From Methanobacterium paludis (GTDB lineage Archaea > Methanobacteriota > Methanobacteria > Methanobacteriales > Methanobacteriaceae): a stretch of 64,000 nucleotides of DNA. Positions 39,207 to 48,801 of the stretch are shown one piece after another. The stretch spans positions 1,985,001 through 2,049,000 of the forward strand of contig NC_015574.1 in assembly GCF_000214725.1 (NCBI RefSeq). Direction: 5' to 3'. The notes beneath the pieces were generated by a model. That model was given only the letters and a program-made list of their open reading frames with translations. It was not told the origin of the DNA and did no database searches. Every line of letters starts with the position of its first letter. Position 1 is the first letter of the stretch. Made by a program: the position numbers and the translations under genes.

Positions 39207-39257
39207 CTAATTTTTAAGCATTCCTAATTTTTAAGCATTCCTAATTTTTAAGCATTC
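39207..39257. repeat. Three tandem copies of a 17-nt unit spanning the cdhE stop
   Basis: CTAATTTTTAAGCATTC is repeated three times without change (39207-39223, 39224-39240, 39241-39257). The copy nearest cdhE contains the last codons and the stop of that gene, so the two others are exact duplicates of the gene end placed in the spacer to the ferredoxin gene. Confidence 0.95.
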
Positions 39258-40627
39258 TCTTTTAACTTTAATAATACACCTGCTACTGCAGATGAATCCC
39301 TTGGACCTACTTTAACTTCCCAACCTGTTTCATCCTCGATTTCACCGCTTACAGGTGCTGCAAGTCCGGGTATCATGAGTATTCTGGTTTTAACCTTGTC
39401 CTCAACACCAGATTCTTTTATAAGGTCTGCAACGGATTTACCGTTGAACTGACCTCCAGCTATTGAAACATCCACAGCTCTTCCATCTGTGTCAAGTACC
39501 AGAAGGTAGCAATTGGCTTTTCCAGATTTTAAGTCTCCTTCTACCGTGTAGTATGTTAAGGCGAAGTTTGTGGTCATGAGCACTGGTGAATCTTCGTTAA
39601 CTTCACCGAACTCGTAAATTCCCGGATCAACTGCCTGTGGTTTCCTTGGATCTGTGTATACGCTCTGTCTTAAGGTTAAAATTGGTATTAATTCCCATAT
39701 GTTCGTTCCGTGGATTATCAGAATATCTGCGTATTTGTCAATGAGTGTTGCTGCAATTGTGGCCTCTTTTATTCCACCTTCAACTTCATCCTTCTCTGAA
39801 AGCCATGTTACAGCAGGAATTCCTAAAAGTGGGAATCTAAAGTCATCATCTCCCTCTGTTATGCCCAGTCTTCTGATCATAACGAAGTTGTCAAGGGTGT
39901 CACCTATACCATCACCTACAAATGTACCAGGATCAAGAACTATATCCTTTATTCCCTTTGATCTAAGGATTCTTGAAAGTTCTTTCATCTTTTCAAGGTC
40001 ATTTTGCACAAATAATGCTATTGGACAATCATATTCAATTGCCAGTGCCGCCATATCCTCTACGTTGTTCTCAGTAGCAGCGTAAATAAGTGGTCTTTCA
40101 TCTCCAACTTTTTCAAGTGCTGCCTTCATGGCCACAGGATCAAGGGAACAGAGTATCAACGGGAACTTGGATTTTTTAAGCTTCAAAGCAGCTTCAGCAA
40201 AATTATCATTGTTTCCAGATGCGTTTCTGAGTGCTATAGCATTGAGCTTGAGTTTTTCACCCGTTCGTTCAAATTCAGTTTTCTCTATGAGTTTAACTCT
40301 TTTTCGGAATGTTTTATCATCCATATTGTCGCTCACATCTATTACAAGAGGTGTGGGGTTGTAGTACGTAAGCTCGTATCTGTAGAGAACTTCATCCCCA
40401 CCAAAGGTTACAGTTTTATCCCCGGTACCTATGGTTATTTCCCTCACTGCAGGGGCGAGCAGATTTTCAAGCTTTTCTAATTCATCTGCAGCCAGGGGAG
40501 TGCATAACTCAAGATCAATTTCTTTTTGTGAGAGTTTTGTGGCGAATGCCATGCATGATGCTTCTCCACATTCAGCGCAGTTGGTCTTTGGAAGTAATCT
40601 GTAAATATCCATTGCAGTAACTTGCAA
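39248..40627 (-). CDS. cdhE: Acetyl-CoA decarbonylase/synthase gamma subunit (corrinoid Fe-S protein large subunit)
   Basis: A 459-residue subunit. The N-terminal domain binds a 4Fe-4S cluster (CAECGEASCMAFATKL and a later Cys), the middle is a TIM barrel (DPVAMKAAL, VLDPGTFVGDGIG) and the C-terminal domain binds the corrinoid. With CdhD it carries the methyl group between tetrahydrosarcinapterin/methanopterin and the A-cluster. The start is TTG at 40627, placed 7 nt after a strong GGAGG. Confidence 0.95.
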   Translation of the reverse strand: MQVTAMDIYRLLPKTNCAECGEASCMAFATKLSQKEIDLELCTPLAADELEKLENLLAPAVREITIGTGDKTVTFGGDEVLYRYELTYYNPTPLVIDVSDNMDDKTFRKRVKLIEKTEFERTGEKLKLNAIALRNASGNNDNFAEAALKLKKSKFPLILCSLDPVAMKAALEKVGDERPLIYAATENNVEDMAALAIEYDCPIALFVQNDLEKMKELSRILRSKGIKDIVLDPGTFVGDGIGDTLDNFVMIRRLGITEGDDDFRFPLLGIPAVTWLSEKDEVEGGIKEATIAATLIDKYADILIIHGTNIWELIPILTLRQSVYTDPRKPQAVDPGIYEFGEVNEDSPVLMTTNFALTYYTVEGDLKSGKANCYLLVLDTDGRAVDVSIAGGQFNGKSVADLIKESGVEDKVKTRILMIPGLAAPVSGEIEDETGWEVKVGPRDSSAVAGVLLKLKENA

Positions 40628-40645
40628 TTTTAAACCTCCTTCTCC

Positions 40646-41815
40646 TTATTCAAGTTCTGTTATCCATCCTGAAATGTCAGGGACATCTGTGGTCATGTAT
40701 TCTTTGGTGAATGTTTCACCGATCTGTTTGAGCATATTCACTGATGATGGGTGGAGCATCATGAAGATGTCAACACCACAGAGCATCATGGTAAGGCCTG
40801 TTACTATCTCCCATATAGGTCCACGGTATGCTGTTGGTCCCCATTCATCTTTTTTCATCCATGCTTCACGTGAACCCCATGCATTGGTTGTACCGGATGA
40901 CATTGGCATCTGCAGGTCTGTGTCACCCCTGAGGGCTGCAAGTCTGGTTCTTGTTACAACATCAATTGAAAATTCTATACCATAACCTAGCGCACATGTT
41001 GTGGGGTCCATTACGATGTCCTTTTGAGTTAGGCCCTCTTTCATGAGGTACTTGTTAAGACTTTTCTGCATGTTTATGTCTGTTATTGCCCATGATAGAA
41101 CTGCATGGTTGTAATCTACAGCTGCCTTTGCAACCCTTTTGTAGTCAAGGTCAAGGTTTGCTGATGCAAGAAGACATCTTTCACCTTCTGCAGCTTCAGC
41201 TGCTGCTTCAAGCACAATTGGATCTTTTTTAGGGTCTCCAGAACCTCCTATTACCAGTGGGACCTTAACAGCCTGAAGAACTTCTTCAATATCCTGTGCT
41301 GCTTGGCGTGGAGTTTTGTCCATAACCTTTGGTCCTGTTCCAATAAGATGTATCGTCACCATATTTGCCCCGAATTCTTTAACAGCTTTTTTAGCCCATT
41401 CTCCAGGGTGTTCCATCACATCAGAGAAGTGTTCCCTGATGGGTTTTGGAAGTCCGGGCATAGGTATGTCAAATACATCGAAGGTTACAACAGGAGCGTT
41501 CGGCTGAGGTTCCTCAAACCTGTAAAGAGCTTTTTGTCCCCCTAAAAATACTGGTTTCCTTGTGCCTGCCCCAAGCTGAACTTCCGCCACTTCCCCTTTG
41601 TAATCATGTATCGGGGGTGCAAAAGGTGCTGATGGGGGCAGTTTTATGCCCATATCCTTTGCTACAGTAGCCTGCTTTTGTGCCACTTGCTGAACAGCCC
41701 TTTGAACAGCAGGCATCAGCTGAAGTTCCAGTTCTTCAAAATCCATTCTAAACTCATTTATTTCTATAGAGTCCGTTTTTTCAAGTAGTTTAAGAAGCTG
41801 TGTCATTTTATCCAT
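40646..41815 (-). CDS. cdhD: Acetyl-CoA decarbonylase/synthase delta subunit (corrinoid Fe-S protein small subunit)
   Basis: A 389-residue TIM-barrel subunit with VTFDVFDIPMPGLPKPIREHF, GSGDPKKDP and MDPTTCALGYGIEFS, all diagnostic of CdhD. It forms a heterodimer with CdhE. It lies between cooC and cdhE with short gaps. Confidence 0.95.
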   Translation of the reverse strand: MDKMTQLLKLLEKTDSIEINEFRMDFEELELQLMPAVQRAVQQVAQKQATVAKDMGIKLPPSAPFAPPIHDYKGEVAEVQLGAGTRKPVFLGGQKALYRFEEPQPNAPVVTFDVFDIPMPGLPKPIREHFSDVMEHPGEWAKKAVKEFGANMVTIHLIGTGPKVMDKTPRQAAQDIEEVLQAVKVPLVIGGSGDPKKDPIVLEAAAEAAEGERCLLASANLDLDYKRVAKAAVDYNHAVLSWAITDINMQKSLNKYLMKEGLTQKDIVMDPTTCALGYGIEFSIDVVTRTRLAALRGDTDLQMPMSSGTTNAWGSREAWMKKDEWGPTAYRGPIWEIVTGLTMMLCGVDIFMMLHPSSVNMLKQIGETFTKEYMTTDVPDISGWITELE

Positions 41816-41827
41816 TAACCCACATCC

Positions 41828-42586
41828 TTAATTTGAATTTAAAATTTGAGATACGATTTTTGAAACTGTAATAACAGGATCAGAATCATCTGAAAGGTCT
41901 ATAAGAGGTGTTCCTTCAATATCATATTCTGAAACTTCTTTATTTTCATAGATTGTTCCTATAACATCAAGTCCTACTTCCTGAACTTTTTTCATCATTT
42001 CATTTTCATTCTCTGCTTTGACCCTGTTCAAAATCAGGAACATTTCCTTGAAACTTATATCAAGTTCATTTGAAAGATCACTGATCCTCTGAGCTGTTAA
42101 TATACCTCTCTTTGATGTGTCGGTCACGACCAACATCGTATCAACATTTTGAGTTGTTCTGCGGCTCAAATGCTCCAATCCTGCCTCTGTATCAATTACA
42201 ATTAAGTCATAGTTAGATGAAAGTCTTTCTATTATTCTTCTGAGCATGTTGTTAACTGCACAGTAACATCCACTTCCTTCGGGCCTTCCCATAACAAGAA
42301 CATCAAAAAGTGGGGTTTCTACAATGGATTCCATTATTTTGTAATCCAACATATCCCATTTGTTCATTCCCTCAGGGATGTTGCCTGCTGCTGTGTCCTT
42401 TTTAAGTTCCTCTCTAACATCTCCAACCGTCTTATCAACATCAACACCTAATGCTTCTGGTAGATTTGAATCTGGATCGGCATCTATGGCAAGTATATCT
42501 TTGCCCATTTTTGAAAGGTTTTTTATAATAAGAGACGATACCAGGGTTTTGCCTGTTCCCCCCTTTCCACTTACTGCTATTATCAC
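41828..42586 (-). CDS. CooC-like nickel-insertion ATPase
   Basis: A 252-residue MinD/CooC-type P-loop ATPase with a deviant Walker A, SGKGGTGKT, at residues 6-14, and the switch segment LIVIDTEAGLEHLSRR. The CYC cysteine pair (GCYCAVN, about residue 115) fits metal binding in CooC dimers. It probably matures the nickel clusters of CODH/ACS. The start is GTG. It sits inside the cdh operon between cdhC and cdhD. Confidence 0.9.
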   Translation of the reverse strand: MIIAVSGKGGTGKTLVSSLIIKNLSKMGKDILAIDADPDSNLPEALGVDVDKTVGDVREELKKDTAAGNIPEGMNKWDMLDYKIMESIVETPLFDVLVMGRPEGSGCYCAVNNMLRRIIERLSSNYDLIVIDTEAGLEHLSRRTTQNVDTMLVVTDTSKRGILTAQRISDLSNELDISFKEMFLILNRVKAENENEMMKKVQEVGLDVIGTIYENKEVSEYDIEGTPLIDLSDDSDPVITVSKIVSQILNSN

Positions 42587-42730
42587 TGCACCACAACGCT
42601 CTTTTTAAACATTAAGACTTTATGAACATCAATTTTTTGAATAAGTTTTGATATTTGGAAATGTTAAGATAAAATTTAATTCAATGATCTGAAAAATATA
42701 CGAGTAAGATCAAACCTGATTTTATCTAAC

Positions 42731-44128
42731 CTATTTCTTTTTAATTATAACCTTTTCAGCGTAAATCTTGGCATTTTTAAAGATTATTCTAACTCCTCCA
42801 GAGGTTGGTACCGTGAGTTCTGGTACTTGAGCAACTGGTGCAACTGGCACACCCTCCATCCCAACTTTTTCCATTTCTTCACCCTCTTCTTCAATTTCAG
42901 GAGATTCTGCCTTATCAGATTCTGTTTCTTTAAGTCTTTCCATGATTGGATGTTCTGCATCTTGCAAGAATTTCCTTATTTCTTTTATACTGTTTGCATC
43001 TTCATCAGTTGGAATTTTATCCATGAGATCTTCCGGTATGAATCCTTCCAGTGAGCTTTTAATATCTTTAGGAAGCCATATTATCCTTTCATAGCCACCA
43101 TCTGCCTGTAAGAACTTTGGTGACCTCATATATTCTAAACTTAATCCTGCAAATCCTTCTATCTGTTTTCCGCCAGAACACTGTCCTGCCATTGCTGAGA
43201 ATGGAATTCCAAGGGGCGTTTCACCTTTAAAGTCCCTATCAACAATTCCTATTCCATCAAGTTCAGGTATGTAAAAGGCCACTGCCTCAAAACATCCGCA
43301 TGATGTGTGTGGATGCCCGAATACACTATGAAGGTAAACTCTGTCAAATGTGCCCTGTGACTTTTCAGCCACAGCCGCGTTGACATTTTCGTATTCCCCC
43401 TTCACATCGTCAATCACTGCACCCTTTTCTATTTCAAATATTGGTCCGTCTGGATCCATTTTTGCCGCTGCCCTGCAGTCAAACCAGTTTATGGCTCCAC
43501 AAAGAGCTGTTCTATCCGGTGTTACCACACATACATGGGTTGGTGCGAAGGATTGGCACATTACGCAGCCGTAGAATACATCCACATCTTCCTCTGAAAG
43601 TTCCCTTGACCTTGCATCCCTCTGTTCATACTGGGATCTTGCAGTTTCAATGAAGGATTCCACTTCTGATTTTTCTGTTAATATTCTTATAGACATGGAT
43701 TCTATTATTGGGAATTCTTCTTTATATAATGCAGAAAGTGCCTTTCCAAGGTCTTCAAGCTTAAAACCTGCTTCTTTGGTTTCTTTGCTGATCCTACACC
43801 AGATCTGGTCTCGCTGGTTCAGGTGCATGAATCCTTTAACGTAGTTACAGAGCTCGTGCATCTTTCGCTCTATTACCCCTTCAAGCTCTTTTTCAAGTTT
43901 TTCACCCTTAATCTCCACGAGAATTCCAAAGGGATAAATTTTTCCTTCTTTCATCTCGTCAATATTTGGACCTACAACCTCGATCTTCCCATCTTCAACG
44001 TCTTCTTTTACTTGGACAAGTTCTGCCCCAATGGATTTTGGGCCGGCAAGTTCAACGAACATGTTCGCTGCCCTTATACGTTCTCCTTCATACATGGGGC
44101 TGACATCAACAGGTATATCCTCAAACAT
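42731..44128 (-). CDS. cdhC: Acetyl-CoA decarbonylase/synthase beta subunit (A-cluster)
   Basis: A 465-residue subunit that joins methyl, CO and CoA. The A-cluster cysteines appear in GCVMCQSFAPTHVCVV and LCGAINWFDCRAA. The C-terminal 80 residues are a proline/glutamate-rich linker (PEIEEEGEEMEK) and a short beta-rich tail. GGAGGG lies 7 nt before the ATG. The 145-nt gap downstream, before cooC, may contain an internal processing site. Confidence 0.96.
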   Translation of the reverse strand: MFEDIPVDVSPMYEGERIRAANMFVELAGPKSIGAELVQVKEDVEDGKIEVVGPNIDEMKEGKIYPFGILVEIKGEKLEKELEGVIERKMHELCNYVKGFMHLNQRDQIWCRISKETKEAGFKLEDLGKALSALYKEEFPIIESMSIRILTEKSEVESFIETARSQYEQRDARSRELSEEDVDVFYGCVMCQSFAPTHVCVVTPDRTALCGAINWFDCRAAAKMDPDGPIFEIEKGAVIDDVKGEYENVNAAVAEKSQGTFDRVYLHSVFGHPHTSCGCFEAVAFYIPELDGIGIVDRDFKGETPLGIPFSAMAGQCSGGKQIEGFAGLSLEYMRSPKFLQADGGYERIIWLPKDIKSSLEGFIPEDLMDKIPTDEDANSIKEIRKFLQDAEHPIMERLKETESDKAESPEIEEEGEEMEKVGMEGVPVAPVAQVPELTVPTSGGVRIIFKNAKIYAEKVIIKKK

Positions 44129-44287
44129 TGAATTCCCTCCGATACTTCTCTAGTTGTCTTAAATAAGTCTTATTTTTTAGTCTTTATTTTAAGTCTCCAA
44201 TATTTCTAATTATTTCTAATATTTCTTAATTTGAAATACCTAATTTGAAATATTTTTAATCTAAAATATTCATCATAAACCAATTGC

Positions 44288-44803
44288 TCAATCTGTTTTC
44301 ATTTTATCAAGATATTTAAACCATTCTTCATCTTTCATATTCGGGAAGGATGCATCAGCATTTGAATGGAAATATTTACAAACTGTAAGCGTTTTAATGT
44401 GAGGTGCAAAGTGTTTAAGGGTTGAAAGACCCTGTGAAGCTATGTAGTAAATGCATCCTAAAAAGATAACCAGGTCATGTTGGCCTTCATCCTTAACTCC
44501 CTGCCATTCTGGGTCCTGGAGAAGGTTTACGATTTCTACAATTCCGTAAGACTTGGTTTTAACTCCTTTATCTCGAAATGCTTTGTATGCATCTGCTGTT
44601 GTAACCACTGGAAGCTCCCATTTTTCTGCAATGTCTGCAGAATAATTGATCAACGGTTCTTCCGTTACTAGGGGCCCTAAAACTAGTAAAGGCCTTTTAG
44701 CCTTTCTAAGCATCATTTTAGCTGTTTCTGGTGTTGCAAGAAGCGCCTGTTTGGGTCCTGCTATCACCGTTGGTTGCCATGGAATTACTCTTTCGTTGCT
44801 CAT
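44288..44803 (-). CDS. cdhB: Acetyl-CoA decarbonylase/synthase epsilon subunit
   Basis: A 171-residue subunit with [43 protein letters not shown] and a C-terminal [11 protein letters not shown], matching CdhB. It forms the alpha2-epsilon2 CO dehydrogenase with CdhA. GGTGAT precedes the ATG. Confidence 0.95.
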   Translation of the reverse strand: MSNERVIPWQPTVIAGPKQALLATPETAKMMLRKAKRPLLVLGPLVTEEPLINYSADIAEKWELPVVTTADAYKAFRDKGVKTKSYGIVEIVNLLQDPEWQGVKDEGQHDLVIFLGCIYYIASQGLSTLKHFAPHIKTLTVCKYFHSNADASFPNMKDEEWFKYLDKMKTD

Positions 44804-44823
44804 TTAATCACCGTTCCAACCAC

Positions 44824-47175
44824 TTAATCACCATTTTTATCCTTAAAATCCATTAAAGATGGCTCTTGTGGTGTTGACCTTGGTGCCCATCCTTTTTCCT
44901 TTAAAATTTTCATAATATCCTTTTTGTAGGTTATAGGAACATCTTTATCTGTCCTTACGAATAGGTGAACATCTTCCGGTATTGTGCCAAAGTACTTCTT
45001 GTGAAGGTCTATGTAATGGTTGAGCTTTATATTTCTTCCTTTTGGAGTGTCAGTAGGTCTTATGCAAAGTTTTGCGACCATTACAGTTGCTTCTTCCCGT
45101 GTTTCTGCTGCATAAAGCAGGTGCTCAGGTGCTGGCTCACCATCCACAACCTTTCCTGTTCGGAGATCGTTTATTTTCCATTTATCCTTCTTATCAACTC
45201 TTCCAAGGTACAAACGTCTATATTTTGAGCCATGAGGCCCTATAACTGCAGGTATTCCCCATCTATTAACACCAGCTGCTATCGCAGCTGCTTTTTGTGA
45301 GTATGCGCCCCATGCAATTCCACAGGCCCCTACCCTGTTGAGGATGTAGTCTGCAACTTCTTCATAGTTACCCTCTAATGGTTTTTTAGCAAATATATTG
45401 GCTATCTTTATTGTGGCGCCTGAAACATGGGAATTTGAAACACATGAACCCAAGTTAACAAGCCCCTTGGCGTCGAAGTCCCCACTGTACTTCTCGTACA
45501 AAGTTTTTCCATCTTCGTCCCTGTACTCACCTATGGACATTGCTCCACATCCTGTTGTAACCACAATGTAGTTACGTTCAAGGAATTCTTCTGCCATTTT
45601 AGCAACTTCCAATCCTCCTTCCGGATAATTGGAACACCCTATAAGCGCTATAACTCCAGGTATGTCCCCTAAAACTATTGGTGCTCCTACTTTCCTTATT
45701 TCAACGTCTTGTACAGGTCCTCTTCCAGCACGGATGTTGAATTTCTGGTCTTTTAAGAAGCGTTCACCAACTTTCGTGAGCATCGAAACTATAGGAATAT
45801 CCCTTGGACATTCCTGTTCGCATCTTCCACAAATGTAACAACGATCATGTTCATAAAGTTCCTCCATTTTAGAGAAATCACCATTTGAAACTGCCATTAC
45901 AGCATCCATCATTGGTAAACTGTTCGGACATACCCTGTCGCACCATCCACATTCTGTGCATTCTTTAGCATATTCTACAATTTCTTCAAGGTCTGGGAGC
46001 ATTTTTAAGTTTTCCCTCTCTCCAGATATTTTTCTTGCAACTTTTACAGCCACTTCTCCAACCTTATCTGGGTCAAGTATCAATGCGCCCTCAATATCAT
46101 TGTTCACAAGCTGTGATACGATTTTATCAGCATCTTCTTTGGTTTTATCAGGCAGCCCAAGGCAAATCTTGTCTGTGGTTGCTATGACTACTGCTTTGTT
46201 TTTCTTGGCCTCTTCCAGAACATCTGTTCTGACGCACTGCTCATCAACAACTATTACGTCTGCAACTCCACTTCTAACAAATTTAAGCTGTTTTGAAATT
46301 GGACCGACAACTTTGGCCCTGTTACTGTATCTTGTGATGTCTATGGCCGCACAGCAGATTCCACAAACTTCAATGTCATCTTCAAGTCCCTGATCTTCCA
46401 TGTAATCAATAATTCCAGCCCCAGGTGCAATGTTATGTCCTATACACAGTACTACAGGTTTTTTACTATCTATGGTTCCAAGTCCCAGTTCCACAAGCGG
46501 TGCATCCTCAGATCCTTTCGGCAGGTCCAGGGCGGCAATCTGAGCTACGTCTCCAACTTCCATTGCAACATGATCCATTAAACCTGCATGAAGTACCTTT
46601 GACTCAAAATCCATGTAATTTCCTTCCTGTCCAGTGTGGGCAGCTGAAAGGAGTTGTAATGACTGTTCTTCGACATAACTCATAGTTTCCCTTAAATCAC
46701 CTAATGTTTCAGGTTTTTTACCAATTACAGTACGCATGATAGGTGCTTCTATATCTATGCTGCCACCCAGGTCTATTGGGAAATCTTCACCTTTTTTATC
46801 TATTAAATATTCCAGCAAATGTCTTGAATGCCCTCCATGAGCTGCTGTTCCTATGCAAGATGCTATAAGCACCATCCTACCTTGCTGAGCTTTTGCATCG
46901 ATTCCACATGCTCCTTTCTTACCAAGGAGGTCACACTTTCCAAAAGTGCAAAGACAGCACATATCACAGAAAGGAGCATAAAATGGCTCGTATCTTTCCA
47001 GTAACTTCATATCCCATGATCTCAAATCTGTTACATTTGGCTTTGGAGTTGGTCCCATTGGTACCTCTGCTGAGATTCCATTAGAGCCATCTTTTTCAAT
47101 AATATCGCCAATTGAAACTTTAAAGTCCTTTGTTTTCCAAAAATTGCCCTTGAAATCCTTTGTTTTCGGTGCCAT
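44824..47175 (-). CDS. cdhA: Acetyl-CoA decarbonylase/synthase alpha subunit (CO dehydrogenase)
   Basis: A 783-residue catalytic subunit. The N-terminal cysteines [14 protein letters not shown] form the B/D clusters, two ferredoxin motifs [11 protein letters not shown] and [11 protein letters not shown] lie near residues 400-450, and later Cys/His residues ([23 protein letters not shown]) build the Ni-Fe C-cluster. It reduces CO2 to CO in autotrophic growth. The ATG at 47175 follows GGTGAT; an in-frame TTG at 47187 overlaps that site and is rejected. It is the first gene of the operon cdhA-B-C-cooC-D-E-ferredoxin. Confidence 0.96.
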   Translation of the reverse strand: MAPKTKDFKGNFWKTKDFKVSIGDIIEKDGSNGISAEVPMGPTPKPNVTDLRSWDMKLLERYEPFYAPFCDMCCLCTFGKCDLLGKKGACGIDAKAQQGRMVLIASCIGTAAHGGHSRHLLEYLIDKKGEDFPIDLGGSIDIEAPIMRTVIGKKPETLGDLRETMSYVEEQSLQLLSAAHTGQEGNYMDFESKVLHAGLMDHVAMEVGDVAQIAALDLPKGSEDAPLVELGLGTIDSKKPVVLCIGHNIAPGAGIIDYMEDQGLEDDIEVCGICCAAIDITRYSNRAKVVGPISKQLKFVRSGVADVIVVDEQCVRTDVLEEAKKNKAVVIATTDKICLGLPDKTKEDADKIVSQLVNNDIEGALILDPDKVGEVAVKVARKISGERENLKMLPDLEEIVEYAKECTECGWCDRVCPNSLPMMDAVMAVSNGDFSKMEELYEHDRCYICGRCEQECPRDIPIVSMLTKVGERFLKDQKFNIRAGRGPVQDVEIRKVGAPIVLGDIPGVIALIGCSNYPEGGLEVAKMAEEFLERNYIVVTTGCGAMSIGEYRDEDGKTLYEKYSGDFDAKGLVNLGSCVSNSHVSGATIKIANIFAKKPLEGNYEEVADYILNRVGACGIAWGAYSQKAAAIAAGVNRWGIPAVIGPHGSKYRRLYLGRVDKKDKWKINDLRTGKVVDGEPAPEHLLYAAETREEATVMVAKLCIRPTDTPKGRNIKLNHYIDLHKKYFGTIPEDVHLFVRTDKDVPITYKKDIMKILKEKGWAPRSTPQEPSLMDFKDKNGD

Positions 47176-47571
47176 GTTTATCACCAAATTATTAATGATT
47201 TATAATGATGATTTTCTTTTGAATGACCACTATATATAAAGTTTGTGTATTACTTTTTCAGAAATAAGTGTATTTTTATCTTCGTATTTAATAAAAGATT
47301 TTATTTAATATTGTTTATATTGAAATTCTTATTGAAACAGGAGTTTTAGTAAATATTAAGAAATTTTATGTTATAAAATTAAAATCAAAGTAAAATTAAA
47401 AAGATAAAGTGTTGTTAACTTTATTATATAAATGGTTATCAACACTCTACTTTATAGTTTTGTGTAATACGTTAAACAAATTATGTAATATGTTAATGTA
47501 ATATGTTTCAAATGTCGTAATTTTAATAAAAATAGAAAAATGGAGAATATTTATATTAATCAAACCCCATT
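47176..47571. other. Spacer upstream of the CODH/ACS operon
   Basis: A 396-nt AT-rich spacer. Besides the cdhA TATA box it contains a 13-nt tandem duplication (ATGTAATATGTT at 47483 and 47496, with a third related copy near 47463). No gene is seen. Confidence 0.5.
47229..47243 (-). promoter_or_regulatory. TATA box of the CODH/ACS operon
   Basis: On the minus strand CTTTATATATAGT lies about 60 nt before the cdhA ATG, a textbook archaeal TATA box. The expected transcription start leaves a leader of roughly 30 nt. Confidence 0.65.
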
Positions 47572-48681
47572 TTACATCTGTGGCTCCAACCTTTTTATCA
47601 TGAAAGCCATAAAAGCCACTATCATGGGGAATAAGAATAAATACATTATCAAAAGCAGTATAGGTGGAACTATGGGCCCCATTACTGTTGAAGCTGCTAT
47701 TAACATGATCATGGTGATAACTGGTCCAAGTATGGCTACAAACATGTAGATCATGGTAAAAGAATTCAGTTTCATGGCGTAATCCTTGAGCTTCATTCTC
47801 ATTTCATAGGCTGTATCCTCTGCTATGACATTAAGAGTTTTTGCAAGGTCTCCACCACTGGACAATGTCCTTGTTATCTGGTTAACTGCCCTTTTAAGTC
47901 CTTCAGAATTTATTCTCTCACTCATATCTGTAAGAGCTTTTTCTGTCGTTTCACCATATTTTATTTCCTCAAGCGCCCTTGCAAATTCCTCTGAAAGCGC
48001 CCCATATCCTGAGAGCGATATGGACTTCATACTATCATGTAGACCTATTCCTGCACGCAGTTCTGTTGCCATCTGTCTCAATGCAAAAGGCAGTTCCCTT
48101 GAAGCTTCACTAGTTTTTTTACCCTTCTGAATGTTTGGCAAAAATATTATGAACATTGCCATCATGAATATTGCCAGACCAAATGCAAGGCCCAGTTCTA
48201 TTCCAAAACCCAGTACAACAATGATTCCAAATACAAGCACAAATGAAACAACACCTAAAATGAGGATCATTTTAGGGTCTAATCCTTCTTTCTCTTCTTC
48301 CTTAAGAAGTTTTTCCAAAGAAGCTTTGCTGTAAGATTCCTTTTTTTGTTTAGCTTCTTTTGTTTCCTTCTCTTTTTTTACGGGTTCCTTTTTTTTATCT
48401 ATGAGTTCCTTGAATATGTCAATTTCATCTTTATCCATCCTCATTCGTTCTATAACTCTTGAAGGTTGTTTAGGAACTTTATTTTGTTTTAAACCCTCAG
48501 TTAATAAGGATGATGCTTTTTTTTCTGGTTTTATGGCTCCCTTTTTAGCTTTTTTTCGATCGGGTCTGGTTTTATTTAGCCTTTCCACAGGTGCAGAAAC
48601 ACCATTTCCCACCTTTTTACTTGAGTCAACGGTTATACCACCAATCCTGTTGAAGAGTTTTCTAAGACCATCAAAAGCCAT
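47572..48681 (-). CDS. Type II/IV pilus assembly membrane protein, TadC/GspF family
   Basis: A 369-residue protein. The first 135 residues are highly charged and lysine-rich ([34 protein letters not shown]), then four hydrophobic segments flank a T2SSF domain with [26 protein letters not shown] and [11 protein letters not shown]. It anchors the assembly ATPase to the membrane. GGTGAT precedes the ATG. It lies downstream of the cpaF-like ATPase gene. The N-terminal extension distinguishes it from the second copy at 59 kb. Confidence 0.9.
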   Translation of the reverse strand: MAFDGLRKLFNRIGGITVDSSKKVGNGVSAPVERLNKTRPDRKKAKKGAIKPEKKASSLLTEGLKQNKVPKQPSRVIERMRMDKDEIDIFKELIDKKKEPVKKEKETKEAKQKKESYSKASLEKLLKEEEKEGLDPKMILILGVVSFVLVFGIIVVLGFGIELGLAFGLAIFMMAMFIIFLPNIQKGKKTSEASRELPFALRQMATELRAGIGLHDSMKSISLSGYGALSEEFARALEEIKYGETTEKALTDMSERINSEGLKRAVNQITRTLSSGGDLAKTLNVIAEDTAYEMRMKLKDYAMKLNSFTMIYMFVAILGPVITMIMLIAASTVMGPIVPPILLLIMYLFLFPMIVAFMAFMIKRLEPQM

Positions 48682-48739
48682 TTTATCACCAGTATTATTC
48701 CATATTTAATCTTTGTACCTATTTTTGTTATTTATTCTA

Positions 48740-48767
48740 AATATTCATATAAAAATATTCATATAAA
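48740..48767. repeat. Perfect 14-nt tandem duplication between the ATPase and TadC genes
   Basis: AATATTCATATAAA occurs twice with no gap in the 120-nt spacer. It may add TATA-like elements for the downstream gene, or be a neutral slippage product. Confidence 0.8.
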
Positions 48768-48801
48768 TCTAAAGTTCCTTGAAATATCTAATTTTACGTA
48801 A

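Noticed and set aside
39207..39257. Possible CRISPR array
   Set aside because: The 17-nt copies are directly joined with no spacers, so this is a simple tandem repeat. No cas genes are in the window.
46425..46685. Plus-strand frames opposite cdhA
   Set aside because: They are complements of conserved cdhA codons and show no domain.
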